DNA of 62,520 nucleotides from Eubacteriales bacterium (GTDB lineage Bacteria; Bacillota; Clostridia; Oscillospirales; Oscillospiraceae). The notes under the pieces were generated by a model. That model searched no databases and was not told where the DNA came from. It saw nothing but the letters and a program-made list of their open reading frames with translations. The stretch covers positions 1 through 62,520 of the forward strand of contig JAUMWI010000005.1 of NCBI GenBank assembly GCA_030529725.1, given 5' to 3'. Below are positions 1 through 7,308 of the stretch, piece by piece (positions within the stretch are counted from its first letter, which is position 1; each line of letters begins with the position of its first letter). A program made the position numbers and the translations under genes.

Positions 1-40
1 GCGCGTTGCCGCCGAGCGCGATGACAATTCTCTTGGACAT
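1..40 (-). CDS. arcC: Carbamate kinase, N-terminal fragment (cut by window edge)
   Basis: Only the first 13 codons lie in the window. They read MSKRIVIALGGNA, the start typical of carbamate kinases (the ALGGNA nucleotide-binding loop). The enzyme makes ATP from carbamoyl phosphate and ADP in the cytoplasm. It lies on the same strand as, and downstream of, the YgeW carbamoyltransferase gene, so it would use the carbamoyl phosphate that enzyme releases. A terminator-like hairpin separates the two genes, so it may have its own promoter or depend on readthrough. The call rests on the short N-terminus plus context. Confidence 0.8.
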   Translation of the reverse strand, partial: MSKRIVIALGGNA

Positions 41-93
41 GACTTTTTACCTCTTAAAATAGTATTGTATCTTGTAAAATTTGAATTTGATAC

Positions 94-123
94 AAAAAGG
101 GGGGTGTTATCCCCCCTTTTTTT
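94..123 (-). terminator. Rho-independent terminator after ygeW
   Basis: A G6/C6 stem with a six-base loop, flanked by an A-run and a T-run, lies just past the ygeW stop. It works on either strand but fits the minus-strand ygeY-ygeW operon. Confidence 0.8.
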
Positions 124-127
124 GATT

Positions 128-1321
128 TTAGAACATCTTGCGCTGCTTATCAGCGGAGTCCATTTCCATCAGAGCCTTGACAGGATCCTTGACCTTGGCC
201 AGGAAGATCATGGAGGCGATGATGTAGGGCTTGTAGGAAGCCTGCTTGTACAGAGGAACAATGTAACGGTCGAACACGCTGTTGTCGACTTCACCCTCGG
301 GGCAGCTGAGGCCGGTGATATCGGCGGGCAGGCAGTGCAGATACAGAGCCTTGCCGTCCTTGGTGAGCTTCATCATCTCTTCGGTGCAAGCCCAATCCTT
401 GTGCTCGGCGTTCTGAGCGAGGAGCTTCTTCTCCAGAGCATCGATGCCGGCCTTGTCGCCCTTCTGATAGAGCTTGGTGCGCTCTTCCATAGCGGCGAAC
501 GGAGCCCAGGACTTCGGATAAACGATGTCGGCATCCTTGAAGGCTTCCTTCATGTCGTTGCACTTGGTGAAGGAACCACCGGTAGCGGCAGCATTCTTCT
601 TGGCGATCTCTTCGATCTCGGGCATGACCTCATAGCCAACGGGGTGAGCGAGCGTGACGTTCATGCCGAAGCGAGTGAACAGACCGATGACGCCCTGAGG
701 AACGGACAGGGGCTTGCCGTAGGAGGGGCTGTAAGCCCAGGTCATAGCGACCTTCTTGCCCTTGAGGTTTTCCACACCGCCGAAGTAGTGGATGATGTGG
801 AGCATATCGGCCATGCACTGGGTGGGGTGGTCAACATCGCACTGGAGGTTGACGAGAGTGGGGCGCTGCTCAAGGATACCGTCACGGTAGCCCTCTTCCA
901 GAGCGTCGATGAAGGTCTTCTGATACTTGTGACCCTCGCCGATGAACATATCGTCGCGGATACCGATGACGTCGGCCATGAAGGAGACCATATTGGCGGT
1001 TTCACGGACGGTCTCACCGTGGGCGATCTGGCTCACCTTCTCATCGAGCACCTGCTCTTCCAGACCGAGCAGATTGCAGGCGGAAGCAAAGGAGAAACGG
1101 GTACGGGTGGAGTTGTCGCGGAAGATGGAGATACCGAGACCGGAATCGAAAATGCGGGTGCTCTTGTTGCGCTCACGCAGGTCGCGCAGAGCGTCAGCCA
1201 CGGTAAAGATAGCGTCAATTTCTTCGTCGGTCTTATCCCAAGTCCAATAGAAATCGTTCTTGTACATATTGTTGATGTGCAGGGTTTCGAGATGACGTGC
1301 CAGTTCAACAGTCTTGCTCAT
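128..1321 (-). CDS. ygeW: Knotted carbamoyltransferase YgeW
   Basis: A 397-residue member of the aspartate/ornithine carbamoyltransferase superfamily, of the YgeW type found in selenium/purine-linked gene clusters. The carbamoyl-phosphate loop STRTR is at residues 71-75, HPTQ at 165-168, and the C-terminal HCLPADI motif at 329-335. In gut bacteria this gene belongs to the set genetically tied to anaerobic uric-acid and purine breakdown. It is thought to act on a ureido intermediate and release carbamoyl phosphate for carbamate kinase, but its true substrate cannot be read from the sequence. The SD sequence AAGGAG lies upstream of the ATG. The gene sits 40 bp downstream of ygeY and is probably co-transcribed with it. 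Confidence 0.93.
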   Translation of the reverse strand: MSKTVELARHLETLHINNMYKNDFYWTWDKTDEEIDAIFTVADALRDLRERNKSTRIFDSGLGISIFRDNSTRTRFSFASACNLLGLEEQVLDEKVSQIAHGETVRETANMVSFMADVIGIRDDMFIGEGHKYQKTFIDALEEGYRDGILEQRPTLVNLQCDVDHPTQCMADMLHIIHYFGGVENLKGKKVAMTWAYSPSYGKPLSVPQGVIGLFTRFGMNVTLAHPVGYEVMPEIEEIAKKNAAATGGSFTKCNDMKEAFKDADIVYPKSWAPFAAMEERTKLYQKGDKAGIDALEKKLLAQNAEHKDWACTEEMMKLTKDGKALYLHCLPADITGLSCPEGEVDNSVFDRYIVPLYKQASYKPYIIASMIFLAKVKDPVKALMEMDSADKQRKMF

Positions 1322-1361
1322 TGTTGTGTTCTCCTTAATATATTATTGTCTTATCTGAAGT

Positions 1362-2756
1362 TTAGCGGATTTCGTTGCCGGTGAGTTCCTGACGGAAGGA
1401 GGTGGCGGAGCCATCCTTGTTCTCGGGCTTATAGAGACCGGGAACGGCGGCGTACAGAGCGGCGCAGACGACGAGGTCCTGCTTCCAGGTGATCTCGTTG
1501 GGAGCGTGAGCCTGGGACTCGGCACCGGGGCCGAAGCCGACGCAGGGGATACCGTAGCGACCCTGAATGGAGACGCCGTTGGTGGAGAAGGTCCACTTAT
1601 CGGTCAGAGGACGGCCGACGCGCTTTTCCTTGGCGGTCTCATCAGCATAAAGACGATCTTCGCCCCACAGAGCGTGGTGAGCGTCAACGAGAGCCTGAAC
1701 GTGAGGAGCGGATTCCTTGTTGATCCAGGTGGGGAAGAAGCACTCGGTCTCATAGACGTGGCCGTTCCATGCCGGACGGTCATACATATACATGGAGACC
1801 TTGACATCCTTAGCATACTTCTTGCAGGCGGGGAGATCTTCGATTTCCTTCAGGCAGGACTGATAGGTCTCGCCGGCGGTCATGCGGCGGTCAATGGAGA
1901 TCGCGCAGGAGTCAGCAACAGCGCAGCGGCTGGGGCTGGTGTAGAAGATCTGGGAAGTGGTGCAGGTGCCGCGGCCGAGGAAGTTGGCATCTTCATAGTG
2001 CTCGGGGTTGAACTTCTTGTCGAGCATCTTGGCAAGACCGTTGATCTCCTTGCCTTCGGCGGGATTTTCGTTGAGGTCACGGACGTTTTCGATGATCTCA
2101 GCCATCTTGTGAATGGCGTTGTCGCCGCGCTCGGGAGCGGAGCCGTGGCAGGAAACACCGTGGACATCCACGCGGATCTCCATACGGCCACGATGACCGC
2201 GATAGATACCGCCGTCGGTGGGCTCGGTGGAGATGACGAACTCGATCTGGTTACGTGCATCTTCGGGACCGTTGAAGTATTCATTGACGATGGACTGCCA
2301 GCACATACCGTCGCAGTCTTCTTCCTGAACGGAACCGACGACCATGATCTTGTAGCCTTCGGGAATGAGACCGAGGTCCTTCATGATCTTGGCACCGTAA
2401 GTAGCGGAGGCCATGCCGCCCTCCTGGTCGCTGCCGCCGCGGCCGTAGATGACCTTGTCATCTTCATAGCCCTTGTACGGATCGTGTTCCCAGTTGTTGA
2501 TGTTGCCGATGCCAACGGTGTCGATGTGGGAGTCGATGGCAATGATCTTGTCGCCCTTGCCCATCCAGCCGATGACGTTGCCGAGCTTGTCGAATTCGAC
2601 CTTGTCGTAGCCGAGCTTGTTCATTTCTTCGGCGATGCGCTTCACGACGCCCTCTTCCTCGCAGCTCTCACTGGGGATGGCAATCATGTCGCGCAGGAAC
2701 TTGGTCATGTCGGCCTGGTAGCCTTGTGCAGCTTTTTTAATCGCTTCAAAATCCAT
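1362..2756 (-). CDS. ygeY: YgeY family M20-type metallohydrolase
   Basis: A 464-residue cytoplasmic M20 peptidase/deacylase-fold protein. Metal-site motifs are visible: SHIDTV at residues 76-81, the [10 protein letters not shown] segment around D110, and the EE pair at about 145-146. A histidine-rich dimerisation segment ([14 protein letters not shown]) follows. This is the selenium-metabolism-linked YgeY family that accompanies ygeW, ygfK and ssnA. In purine degradation it is proposed to hydrolyse an amide or ureido intermediate. No selenocysteine is involved. It is the first gene of a two-gene minus-strand operon, with a good promoter (TTGACA-16-TATGAT) 68 bp upstream and divergent from the regulator gene, which probably controls it. 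Confidence 0.92.
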   Translation of the reverse strand: MDFEAIKKAAQGYQADMTKFLRDMIAIPSESCEEEGVVKRIAEEMNKLGYDKVEFDKLGNVIGWMGKGDKIIAIDSHIDTVGIGNINNWEHDPYKGYEDDKVIYGRGGSDQEGGMASATYGAKIMKDLGLIPEGYKIMVVGSVQEEDCDGMCWQSIVNEYFNGPEDARNQIEFVISTEPTDGGIYRGHRGRMEIRVDVHGVSCHGSAPERGDNAIHKMAEIIENVRDLNENPAEGKEINGLAKMLDKKFNPEHYEDANFLGRGTCTTSQIFYTSPSRCAVADSCAISIDRRMTAGETYQSCLKEIEDLPACKKYAKDVKVSMYMYDRPAWNGHVYETECFFPTWINKESAPHVQALVDAHHALWGEDRLYADETAKEKRVGRPLTDKWTFSTNGVSIQGRYGIPCVGFGPGAESQAHAPNEITWKQDLVVCAALYAAVPGLYKPENKDGSATSFRQELTGNEIR

Positions 2757-2823
2757 GTGTAAAACCTCCGTATGATAATTTGAAAAGTCAAAGAACTATA
2801 GAATTTCTTCCTCTCTGCTTCCT

Positions 2824-2851
2824 ATCATAGCATAAGTATTTCAGATGTCAA
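2824..2851 (-). promoter_or_regulatory. Sigma-A promoter of ygeY-ygeW
   Basis: Read on the minus strand: TTGACA (2851-2846), a 16-bp spacer, TATGAT (2829-2824). It lies back to back with the regulator promoter, leaving a short shared control region at about 2830-2915. Confidence 0.75.
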
Positions 2852-2892
2852 ACAAAAATTTAGAAAAGCTAAAATTCTTTTTGAAAAAATGA

Positions 2893-2920
2893 TTGCATTA
2901 TTTATAATTTGTGGTATGAT
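2893..2920 (+). promoter_or_regulatory. Sigma-A promoter of the YheO-type regulator operon
   Basis: TTGCAT (2893-2898), a 16-bp spacer, TATGAT (2915-2920). It gives a leader of about 95 nt before the regulator. That leader contains a seven-codon in-frame ORF (2994-3017) ending just before the regulator's apparent start. Confidence 0.7.
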
Positions 2921-3020
2921 GAATCCTGTAAGATGATAGGCTTATTCTGCAGTGTTGTTTTGCGACGTGAACGATCGGAAAGAGATACTGCCGATGAGAC
3001 TGCGAAGGAGGAGATAAGCT

Positions 3021-3662
3021 ATAGAAGCCGCTATTTTAAACGAACTCAAGCAGGTTGCCAAAGGAATTGTTGCTACGTTCGGAAGTAACTGTGAGGTTGT
3101 GATCCATGACGTTGGTGCCAAGCACCCGGAGCACTCCATTGTTGCCATCGAGAACGGACATGTCACCGGCCGAAAGGTGGGGGACGGTGCGTCCCATGTT
3201 GTAATGGAGCAGGTCCGCAAGGCGGATGCCCAGCCGGATGATCACCTCAGCTACCTTACAAAGACTCCCGACGGAAAGATTTTAAAGTCTTCCACAATGT
3301 ACGTCCGCGGTAAAAACGGCAAGGTCGTTGCGATACTCGGCATCAATTATGATATCTCTTCGTTGCTGATGGTGGAAAATGCGGTACGTGAGCTGACCGA
3401 CACACAGGATGCAGCACAGACCGAACCGGAAAAGATCACCAATGTCAATGACCTGCTCGATGAGCTGATCGAACAGTCGGTGGCACTTGTGGGCAAACCG
3501 GTCGTTCTGATGAACAAAGAGGATAAGATGCGTGCCATCGGTTTTCTGAACCAGAACGGGGCATTCCTTATCACCAAATCCGGCGACAAGGTCGCCAAGT
3601 ACTTCGGAATTTCCAAATACACACTATATTTTTATATTGACAAACAACAGGAGGATAAGTAA
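3021..3662 (+). CDS. YheO/DauR-type PAS-like and HTH transcriptional regulator, apparent ATA start
   Basis: A protein of about 213 residues with an N-terminal YheO-type sensory domain (VATFGSNCEVVIHD near residues 17-30) and a C-terminal HTH segment (about 181-213, with KVAKYFGISKYTLYFYIDK). This family regulates amino-acid and purine catabolism genes. Homology clearly extends upstream of the first standard start, a GTG at 3099. The reading frame stays open back to codon 3018, after an in-frame TAA at 3015. A perfect SD (AAGGAGGAG, 3005-3013) sits 7 nt before ATA-GAA-GCC-GCT at 3021, where ATG would be expected. Either ATA is the real initiator or ATG was lost by mutation or sequencing error. 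The gene is 2 bp from the PLP gene downstream. Confidence 0.82.
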   Translation: MEAAILNELKQVAKGIVATFGSNCEVVIHDVGAKHPEHSIVAIENGHVTGRKVGDGASHVVMEQVRKADAQPDDHLSYLTKTPDGKILKSSTMYVRGKNGKVVAILGINYDISSLLMVENAVRELTDTQDAAQTEPEKITNVNDLLDELIEQSVALVGKPVVLMNKEDKMRAIGFLNQNGAFLITKSGDKVAKYFGISKYTLYFYIDKQQEDK

Positions 3663-3664
3663 CT

Positions 3665-5143
3665 ATGGGTAAGATCAATCTTAGCATCAACAAGGAAGGC
3701 CTTCAGCACAATATCCAGAAGGCAAAGGAAAATAACATCATCATCCCGACCATCGCTCAGATGCAGAACCCGGATCTGATTCCGGAGGCCATCAAGGCAA
3801 AGCTGTCCAAGACCGGCCTGTGGGATGTTGACCCCGTCAACCTGTTCCGTATTAACTGGCACAACGAAGCCAAGGAGTCCGGCGGTCTGTATCAGAAGAC
3901 CCCCAACTATGTTGAGATTCCTTCCTCCGTTTCCGGCGTTCCCTGCCGCATCCTGGCTATGTCCGGCAAGTGGTTCCCCACCGGCTGCCACAAGGTCGGC
4001 GCATCCTTCGGCTGCCTCGCTCCGCGTCTGGTGACCGGTCAGTTCGATGCCACCTATCATCACGCCGTATGGCCCTCTACCGGTAACTATTGCCGCGGCG
4101 GTGCCTTCAACTCCAAGCTCCTTGCCTGCGACAGCGTTGCGATCCTCCCGCAGGATATGTCCAAGGAGCGTTTCGACTGGCTCAAGTCCATCGCCGGCCA
4201 GATCATCGCTACCCCGGGCTGCGAGTCCAACGTCAAGGAAATCTTCGACAAGACCTGGGAACTGAAGCAGGATCCCACCATGATGATCTTCAACCAGTTC
4301 GCTGAAATGGGCAATCCCCTGTGGCACTACAATGTCACCGGTTACGCCCTGTCCGACTTGTTTGAATCCGTTAAGAAGCCCGGCCAGCGCCTTGCCGGTG
4401 CCTGCTTCACCTCCGGTTCCGCCGGTACCATGTCTGCCGGTGACCTGCTCAAGGAGCGTTATCCCGGCATGAAGCTCGCCGTCGGCGAAGCTCTCCAGTG
4501 CCCGACCATCGTCAACAACGGCTTCGGCGGCCACCGCATCGAAGGCATTGGCGACAAGCATATCCCCTGGGTCCACAACGTCAAGAACACCGATATGGGA
4601 ATTGCCATTGACGACGAAGATTCCCAGCGCCTGCTCCGTCTGTTCAACTGCAAGGAAGGCCAGGAGTATCTCAAGACCCTCGGCATGACCGATGAGCAGA
4701 TTGAGAAGTTCACCTGGATGGGCATTTCCGGTATTGCCAACGTTCTGTGCTGCATCAAGTTCGCCAAGTACTATGAGCTCACCGAGAACGATGTCGTCGT
4801 CACCGTTCTGACCGACTCTGCCGTGATGTACAAGTCCCGCGTGGAAGAGCTCAACGAAGCCAACGGCGCTTACACCGTCGTCGAAGCCGCCAAGGATCAC
4901 GCTCTGCACATGCTCGGCCTCAAGACCGACAACCTCATCGAGCTGACCTACGAGCAGCGCAAGCGCGTTCACAACCTCAAGTACTACACTTGGGTGGAAC
5001 AGCAGGGCATGCAGACCGAGGACCTCAACGCTCAGTGGTACGACACCAAGAACACCTGGGATGCCGTTCACGCTCAGGCGAAGGAACTCGACGAGCTGAT
5101 CAACGAGTTCAACGATGCCACCGGCCTTCTCAAGAAGCTCTAA
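3665..5143 (+). CDS. Fold-type II PLP enzyme, TrpB/cysteate-synthase-like, of unknown substrate
   Basis: A 492-residue PLP-dependent lyase/synthase. The Schiff-base lysine is probably K110 in TGCHKVGAS (106-114), a tryptophan-synthase-beta-like arrangement. STGNY (138-142) is the substrate loop and SGSAGT (250-255) the probable phosphate-binding loop. At 492 residues it is longer than YgeX (about 400), and I do not recognise it as YgeX. It occupies the place in the purine cluster where diaminopropionate ammonia-lyase is normally found, so a role in deaminating the amino-acid end product is inferred. It is co-transcribed with the regulator (2-bp gap, SD AGGAGG overlapping the regulator's end). 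A terminator follows, then a second PLP enzyme. Confidence 0.75.
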   Translation: MGKINLSINKEGLQHNIQKAKENNIIIPTIAQMQNPDLIPEAIKAKLSKTGLWDVDPVNLFRINWHNEAKESGGLYQKTPNYVEIPSSVSGVPCRILAMSGKWFPTGCHKVGASFGCLAPRLVTGQFDATYHHAVWPSTGNYCRGGAFNSKLLACDSVAILPQDMSKERFDWLKSIAGQIIATPGCESNVKEIFDKTWELKQDPTMMIFNQFAEMGNPLWHYNVTGYALSDLFESVKKPGQRLAGACFTSGSAGTMSAGDLLKERYPGMKLAVGEALQCPTIVNNGFGGHRIEGIGDKHIPWVHNVKNTDMGIAIDDEDSQRLLRLFNCKEGQEYLKTLGMTDEQIEKFTWMGISGIANVLCCIKFAKYYELTENDVVVTVLTDSAVMYKSRVEELNEANGAYTVVEAAKDHALHMLGLKTDNLIELTYEQRKRVHNLKYYTWVEQQGMQTEDLNAQWYDTKNTWDAVHAQAKELDELINEFNDATGLLKKL

Positions 5144-5152
5144 GAAAAAAAG

Positions 5153-5178
5153 AAAAGGGGCAGGAAACTGCCCCTTTT
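5153..5178 (+). terminator. Terminator between the two PLP-enzyme genes
   Basis: An AAAAGGGGCAG stem with its complement CTGCCCCTTTT and a T-run. The SD of the next gene starts about 7 bp later, so partial readthrough is likely to feed the downstream gene. Confidence 0.75.
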
Positions 5179-5197
5179 TTCACAAGGAGAAAATACC

Positions 5198-6439
5198 ATG
5201 AAAAATGTGAAATACGCAAAATGCGTCAAATGCGGCAAGATCTACGAAGCCACAGCGAACCTCACCAACTGTGAGTGCGGCGGCATTCTCGATATTGTCT
5301 ACGATTACGATTATATCAAGGCCAACTTCACCAAGGATATGCTCAAGTCCCGCCCCAACACCATGTGGCGCTACCGCGAGCTGCTCCCCGTTGAGGAAAC
5401 CACGCCCGACACGCCGCTGCGCGTGGGCTGGAGCCCCCTGTATGAGGAAGACCGCCTTGCCAAGGTTCTCGGACTTAAGAAGCTTTGGGTGAAGGACGAT
5501 GGTCAGAACCCCACCGCATCTCTGAAGGATCGCGCCTCCGCCATGGCGGGTGCCAAGGCGATGGAAGCCGGCGCCAAGATCATTGCCTGCTCCTCCACCG
5601 GCAATGCCGCCTCCTCTCTCGCCGGCAACGCCGCTGCCGCCGGTCTCAAGACCTTCATTTTCGTTCCCGAGCGCGCCCCCAAGGGTAAGGTTGCCCAACT
5701 GATGACCTTCGGTGCGAATGTCATCTCCGTGCAGGGCAACTATGAGGAGACCTTTGAGCTTTCCAAGGCTGCAATCGAAAAGTGGGGCTGGTACAACCGC
5801 AACGCTGCCATCAACCCGTATCTCTCTGAGGGCAAGAAGACCGTCTCTCTCGAAATCGCCGAGCAGCTGGGATGGAAGATGCCGGACTACCTCGCCATTT
5901 CTGTCGGTGACGGCTGCACCATCGCCGGCGTGTGGAAGGGCCTCAAGGACCTCTACGCCATCGGCTTTATCGACAAGCTGCCGCGCCTCATTTCCGCACA
6001 GGCGGAGGGCTGCCACCCCATCAATCGCGCCATCGCGAACAACGAGGAGTGGTATCCCATGGAAGAAAATACCCTTGCCGACTCCATTGCGGTTGGTGTG
6101 CCCCGCAACGCTACCAAGGCGCTCAATGCGATCCGCGAGTCCAACGGCATCGTCGTCAATGTCACCGACGAGGAGATTATGGCGGCACAGAAGCTGCTGG
6201 GCATGACCTGCGGCGTGTTCGGTGAGCCTGCCGGTGTTACCGGTACCGCGGCCGTCAAGAAGCTCTGCGAGCAGGGTGTCCTCGGTGCGAACGACACCGT
6301 CGTTTCCGTCGTCACCGGTAACGGTCTTAAGGACGTTGCCAATGCCATCAAGTTCTGCGGCGACCCGATGAGTCTGCCGAACGACCTTGACCTGCTCGTC
6401 AAGGAATTCGACAAGCGCGGCATCAAGACCGAAGCATAA
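5198..6439 (+). CDS. Threonine synthase-like fold-type II PLP enzyme
   Basis: A 413-residue enzyme with an N-terminal zinc-ribbon-like cluster (C9, C12, C25, C27), then a threonine-synthase/dehydratase catalytic domain. K110 in NPTASLKDR is the PLP lysine, STGNAASS (133-140) the substrate loop, and SVGDGCT near 232 the phosphate-binding loop. Sequence resemblance is to ThrC, which converts O-phosphohomoserine to threonine. Its place in the purine-degradation locus, next to another PLP enzyme and away from thrB or hom, suggests an alternative substrate such as 2,3-diaminopropionate. It could still be the housekeeping threonine synthase. The SD AAGGAG is well placed. Confidence 0.78.
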   Translation: MKNVKYAKCVKCGKIYEATANLTNCECGGILDIVYDYDYIKANFTKDMLKSRPNTMWRYRELLPVEETTPDTPLRVGWSPLYEEDRLAKVLGLKKLWVKDDGQNPTASLKDRASAMAGAKAMEAGAKIIACSSTGNAASSLAGNAAAAGLKTFIFVPERAPKGKVAQLMTFGANVISVQGNYEETFELSKAAIEKWGWYNRNAAINPYLSEGKKTVSLEIAEQLGWKMPDYLAISVGDGCTIAGVWKGLKDLYAIGFIDKLPRLISAQAEGCHPINRAIANNEEWYPMEENTLADSIAVGVPRNATKALNAIRESNGIVVNVTDEEIMAAQKLLGMTCGVFGEPAGVTGTAAVKKLCEQGVLGANDTVVSVVTGNGLKDVANAIKFCGDPMSLPNDLDLLVKEFDKRGIKTEA

Positions 6440-6450
6440 AAGATTTAACA

Positions 6451-6482
6451 AAAAAATTCCGCCGATCCCGGCGGAATTTTTT
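6451..6482 (+). terminator. Terminator after the ThrC-like gene
   Basis: An AATTCCGCC/GGCGGAATT stem with A- and T-runs on its two sides. It is probably bidirectional and also ends the minus-strand islet genes. Confidence 0.85.
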
Positions 6483-6487
6483 ATAGA

Positions 6488-6568
6488 TCAAAATGGCCTT
6501 TTGGGCGGTTTAGTTTTGAATAAGGAACACCAGAAACTGAAGAACGCAAGCAAAAGCCAAGTAATCAT
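6488..6568 (-). CDS. 26-residue single-pass membrane peptide, coupled to the gene upstream
   Basis: A very short ORF. The first 17 residues (MITWLLLAFFSFWCSLF) are hydrophobic and aromatic and the tail is basic (KTKPPKRPF), so a single membrane segment with a positive tail is predicted. Three things support translation. Its ATG overlaps the stop of the 166-residue gene as TGATG. A perfect SD, AAGGAG, lies 8 nt upstream inside the last codons of that gene. The gene ends just before a terminator. The size and composition resemble small hydrophobic toxins or membrane-complex subunits, but no function is known. It belongs to the AT-rich islet. Confidence 0.55.
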   Translation of the reverse strand: MITWLLLAFFSFWCSLFKTKPPKRPF

Positions 6569-7068
6569 CACAGTTTCTCCTTGTACTCCTTGCAAATACG
6601 GCAAAGAGCGTGGACGGGGTAACCCATTGAGTGCATATAGCGAATATGTTGCTCTAGTGCAGAAATCGCATTTTGCAGACCGCTTTTGCCGAAATCCTGT
6701 TCAATTCGATCAAAGAAAAGCTGTGCAGCATTAGCACCCATGCTACGATTAAAATAATTTCCGTGGAGCATAGCATTAATATCGATAATATACATCTGAG
6801 CAGTACTTTGTGTCATTCCTGTCTCGCTGCTGACTTCTTCGGCAAGCTCTGCAAAATTGTTGCTGCCGAGTAAATAGGCCTTTTTGCCGCGATCATAACA
6901 GGCATTCAACATTTCTGCGTTAATTTTGATGTTTTTGTGCCCCATTTCCTTACCCTCCTTATCGCTTTTTTCTTCGTTTTCGAACATCTGCATTTCTATG
7001 TTAGAAACTTTTTGCTCTAAGGTCTGAATTCGGTTCATCAGCTCTAAAATGATAGATTCATAATTCAT
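6568..7068 (-). CDS. Unknown 166-residue coiled-coil and helical-domain protein in an AT-rich islet
   Basis: I do not recognise this gene with certainty. The N-terminal 30 residues form heptad-like helices (MNYESIILELMNRIQTLEQ) that are probably coiled coil, followed by a charged linker. The C-terminal part (about 45-166) is all-helical. Its pattern (INAMLHGNYFNRSMGANAA, then an IEQDFG...ALEQHIRYM run) faintly recalls a small helical module found in restriction-type proteins; this is from memory and weak. Base composition is clearly AT-richer than its neighbours, and it has its own strong promoter, both signs of transfer. It is translationally coupled to a 26-residue membrane peptide and lies next to a broken XRE regulator, suggesting an acquired defence or toxin-like module. 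Confidence 0.7.
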   Translation of the reverse strand: MNYESIILELMNRIQTLEQKVSNIEMQMFENEEKSDKEGKEMGHKNIKINAEMLNACYDRGKKAYLLGSNNFAELAEEVSSETGMTQSTAQMYIIDINAMLHGNYFNRSMGANAAQLFFDRIEQDFGKSGLQNAISALEQHIRYMHSMGYPVHALCRICKEYKEKL

Positions 7069-7117
7069 AAAATTCCATCTTCCTTAAATAAGTTATTGTG
7101 GAAAACTTTCAATTTTA

Positions 7118-7146
7118 TTTATAGCATATTTGAAATAAAAAGTCAA
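7118..7146 (-). promoter_or_regulatory. Promoter of the AT-rich islet operon
   Basis: Minus strand: TTGACT (7146-7141), a 17-bp spacer, TATAAA (7123-7118). It lies 50 bp before the 166-residue gene and next to the regulator remnant. Confidence 0.75.
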
Positions 7147-7179
7147 TAAATTATAAATAAAAAATTTATTTTGCAATAA

Positions 7180-7278
7180 AATAGAATTTCTTCGCGCTTT
7201 GTGCCGGACTATGAGCTGCCGCTTTACGCAAAGATTTTGAATGTGTCTGTTGAATGGCTGCTCGGTATGACAGAATAA
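7180..7278 (+). pseudogene. 3' remnant of an XRE-family HTH regulator
   Basis: About 32 codons in one frame, ending in TAA at 7276-7278, read as a typical XRE/Cro C-terminus: RFVPDYELPLYAKILNVSVE, then WLLGMTE. A stop codon lies immediately 5' (7177-7179) and no start or N-terminal HTH is present, so this is a truncated leftover. Its 5' end adjoins the AT-rich promoter of the divergent islet operon, which suggests that insertion of the islet or a deletion removed the rest. Confidence 0.65.
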
Positions 7279-7306
7279 TCCCCGACGAAACATCTCGTCG
7301 GGGATT
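7277..7306. terminator. Bidirectional hairpin at the end of the acyltransferase gene
   Basis: A perfect 12-bp stem AATCCCCGACGA/TCGTCGGGGATT with a 6-nt loop. It overlaps the remnant's stop and follows the acyltransferase stop within 3 bp. The T-tract is poor in both directions. Confidence 0.5.
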
Positions 7307-7308
7307 AT

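Noticed and set aside
3099-3662. Starting the regulator at GTG 3099
   Set aside because: This would remove the conserved N-terminus (ATFGSNCEVV) and has no SD, while a perfect SD lies before codon 3021.
3665-5143. Calling this gene ygeX/dpaL
   Set aside because: It is about 90 residues too long, and the lysine motif (TGCHKVGAS) is TrpB-like rather than that of diaminopropionate ammonia-lyase.
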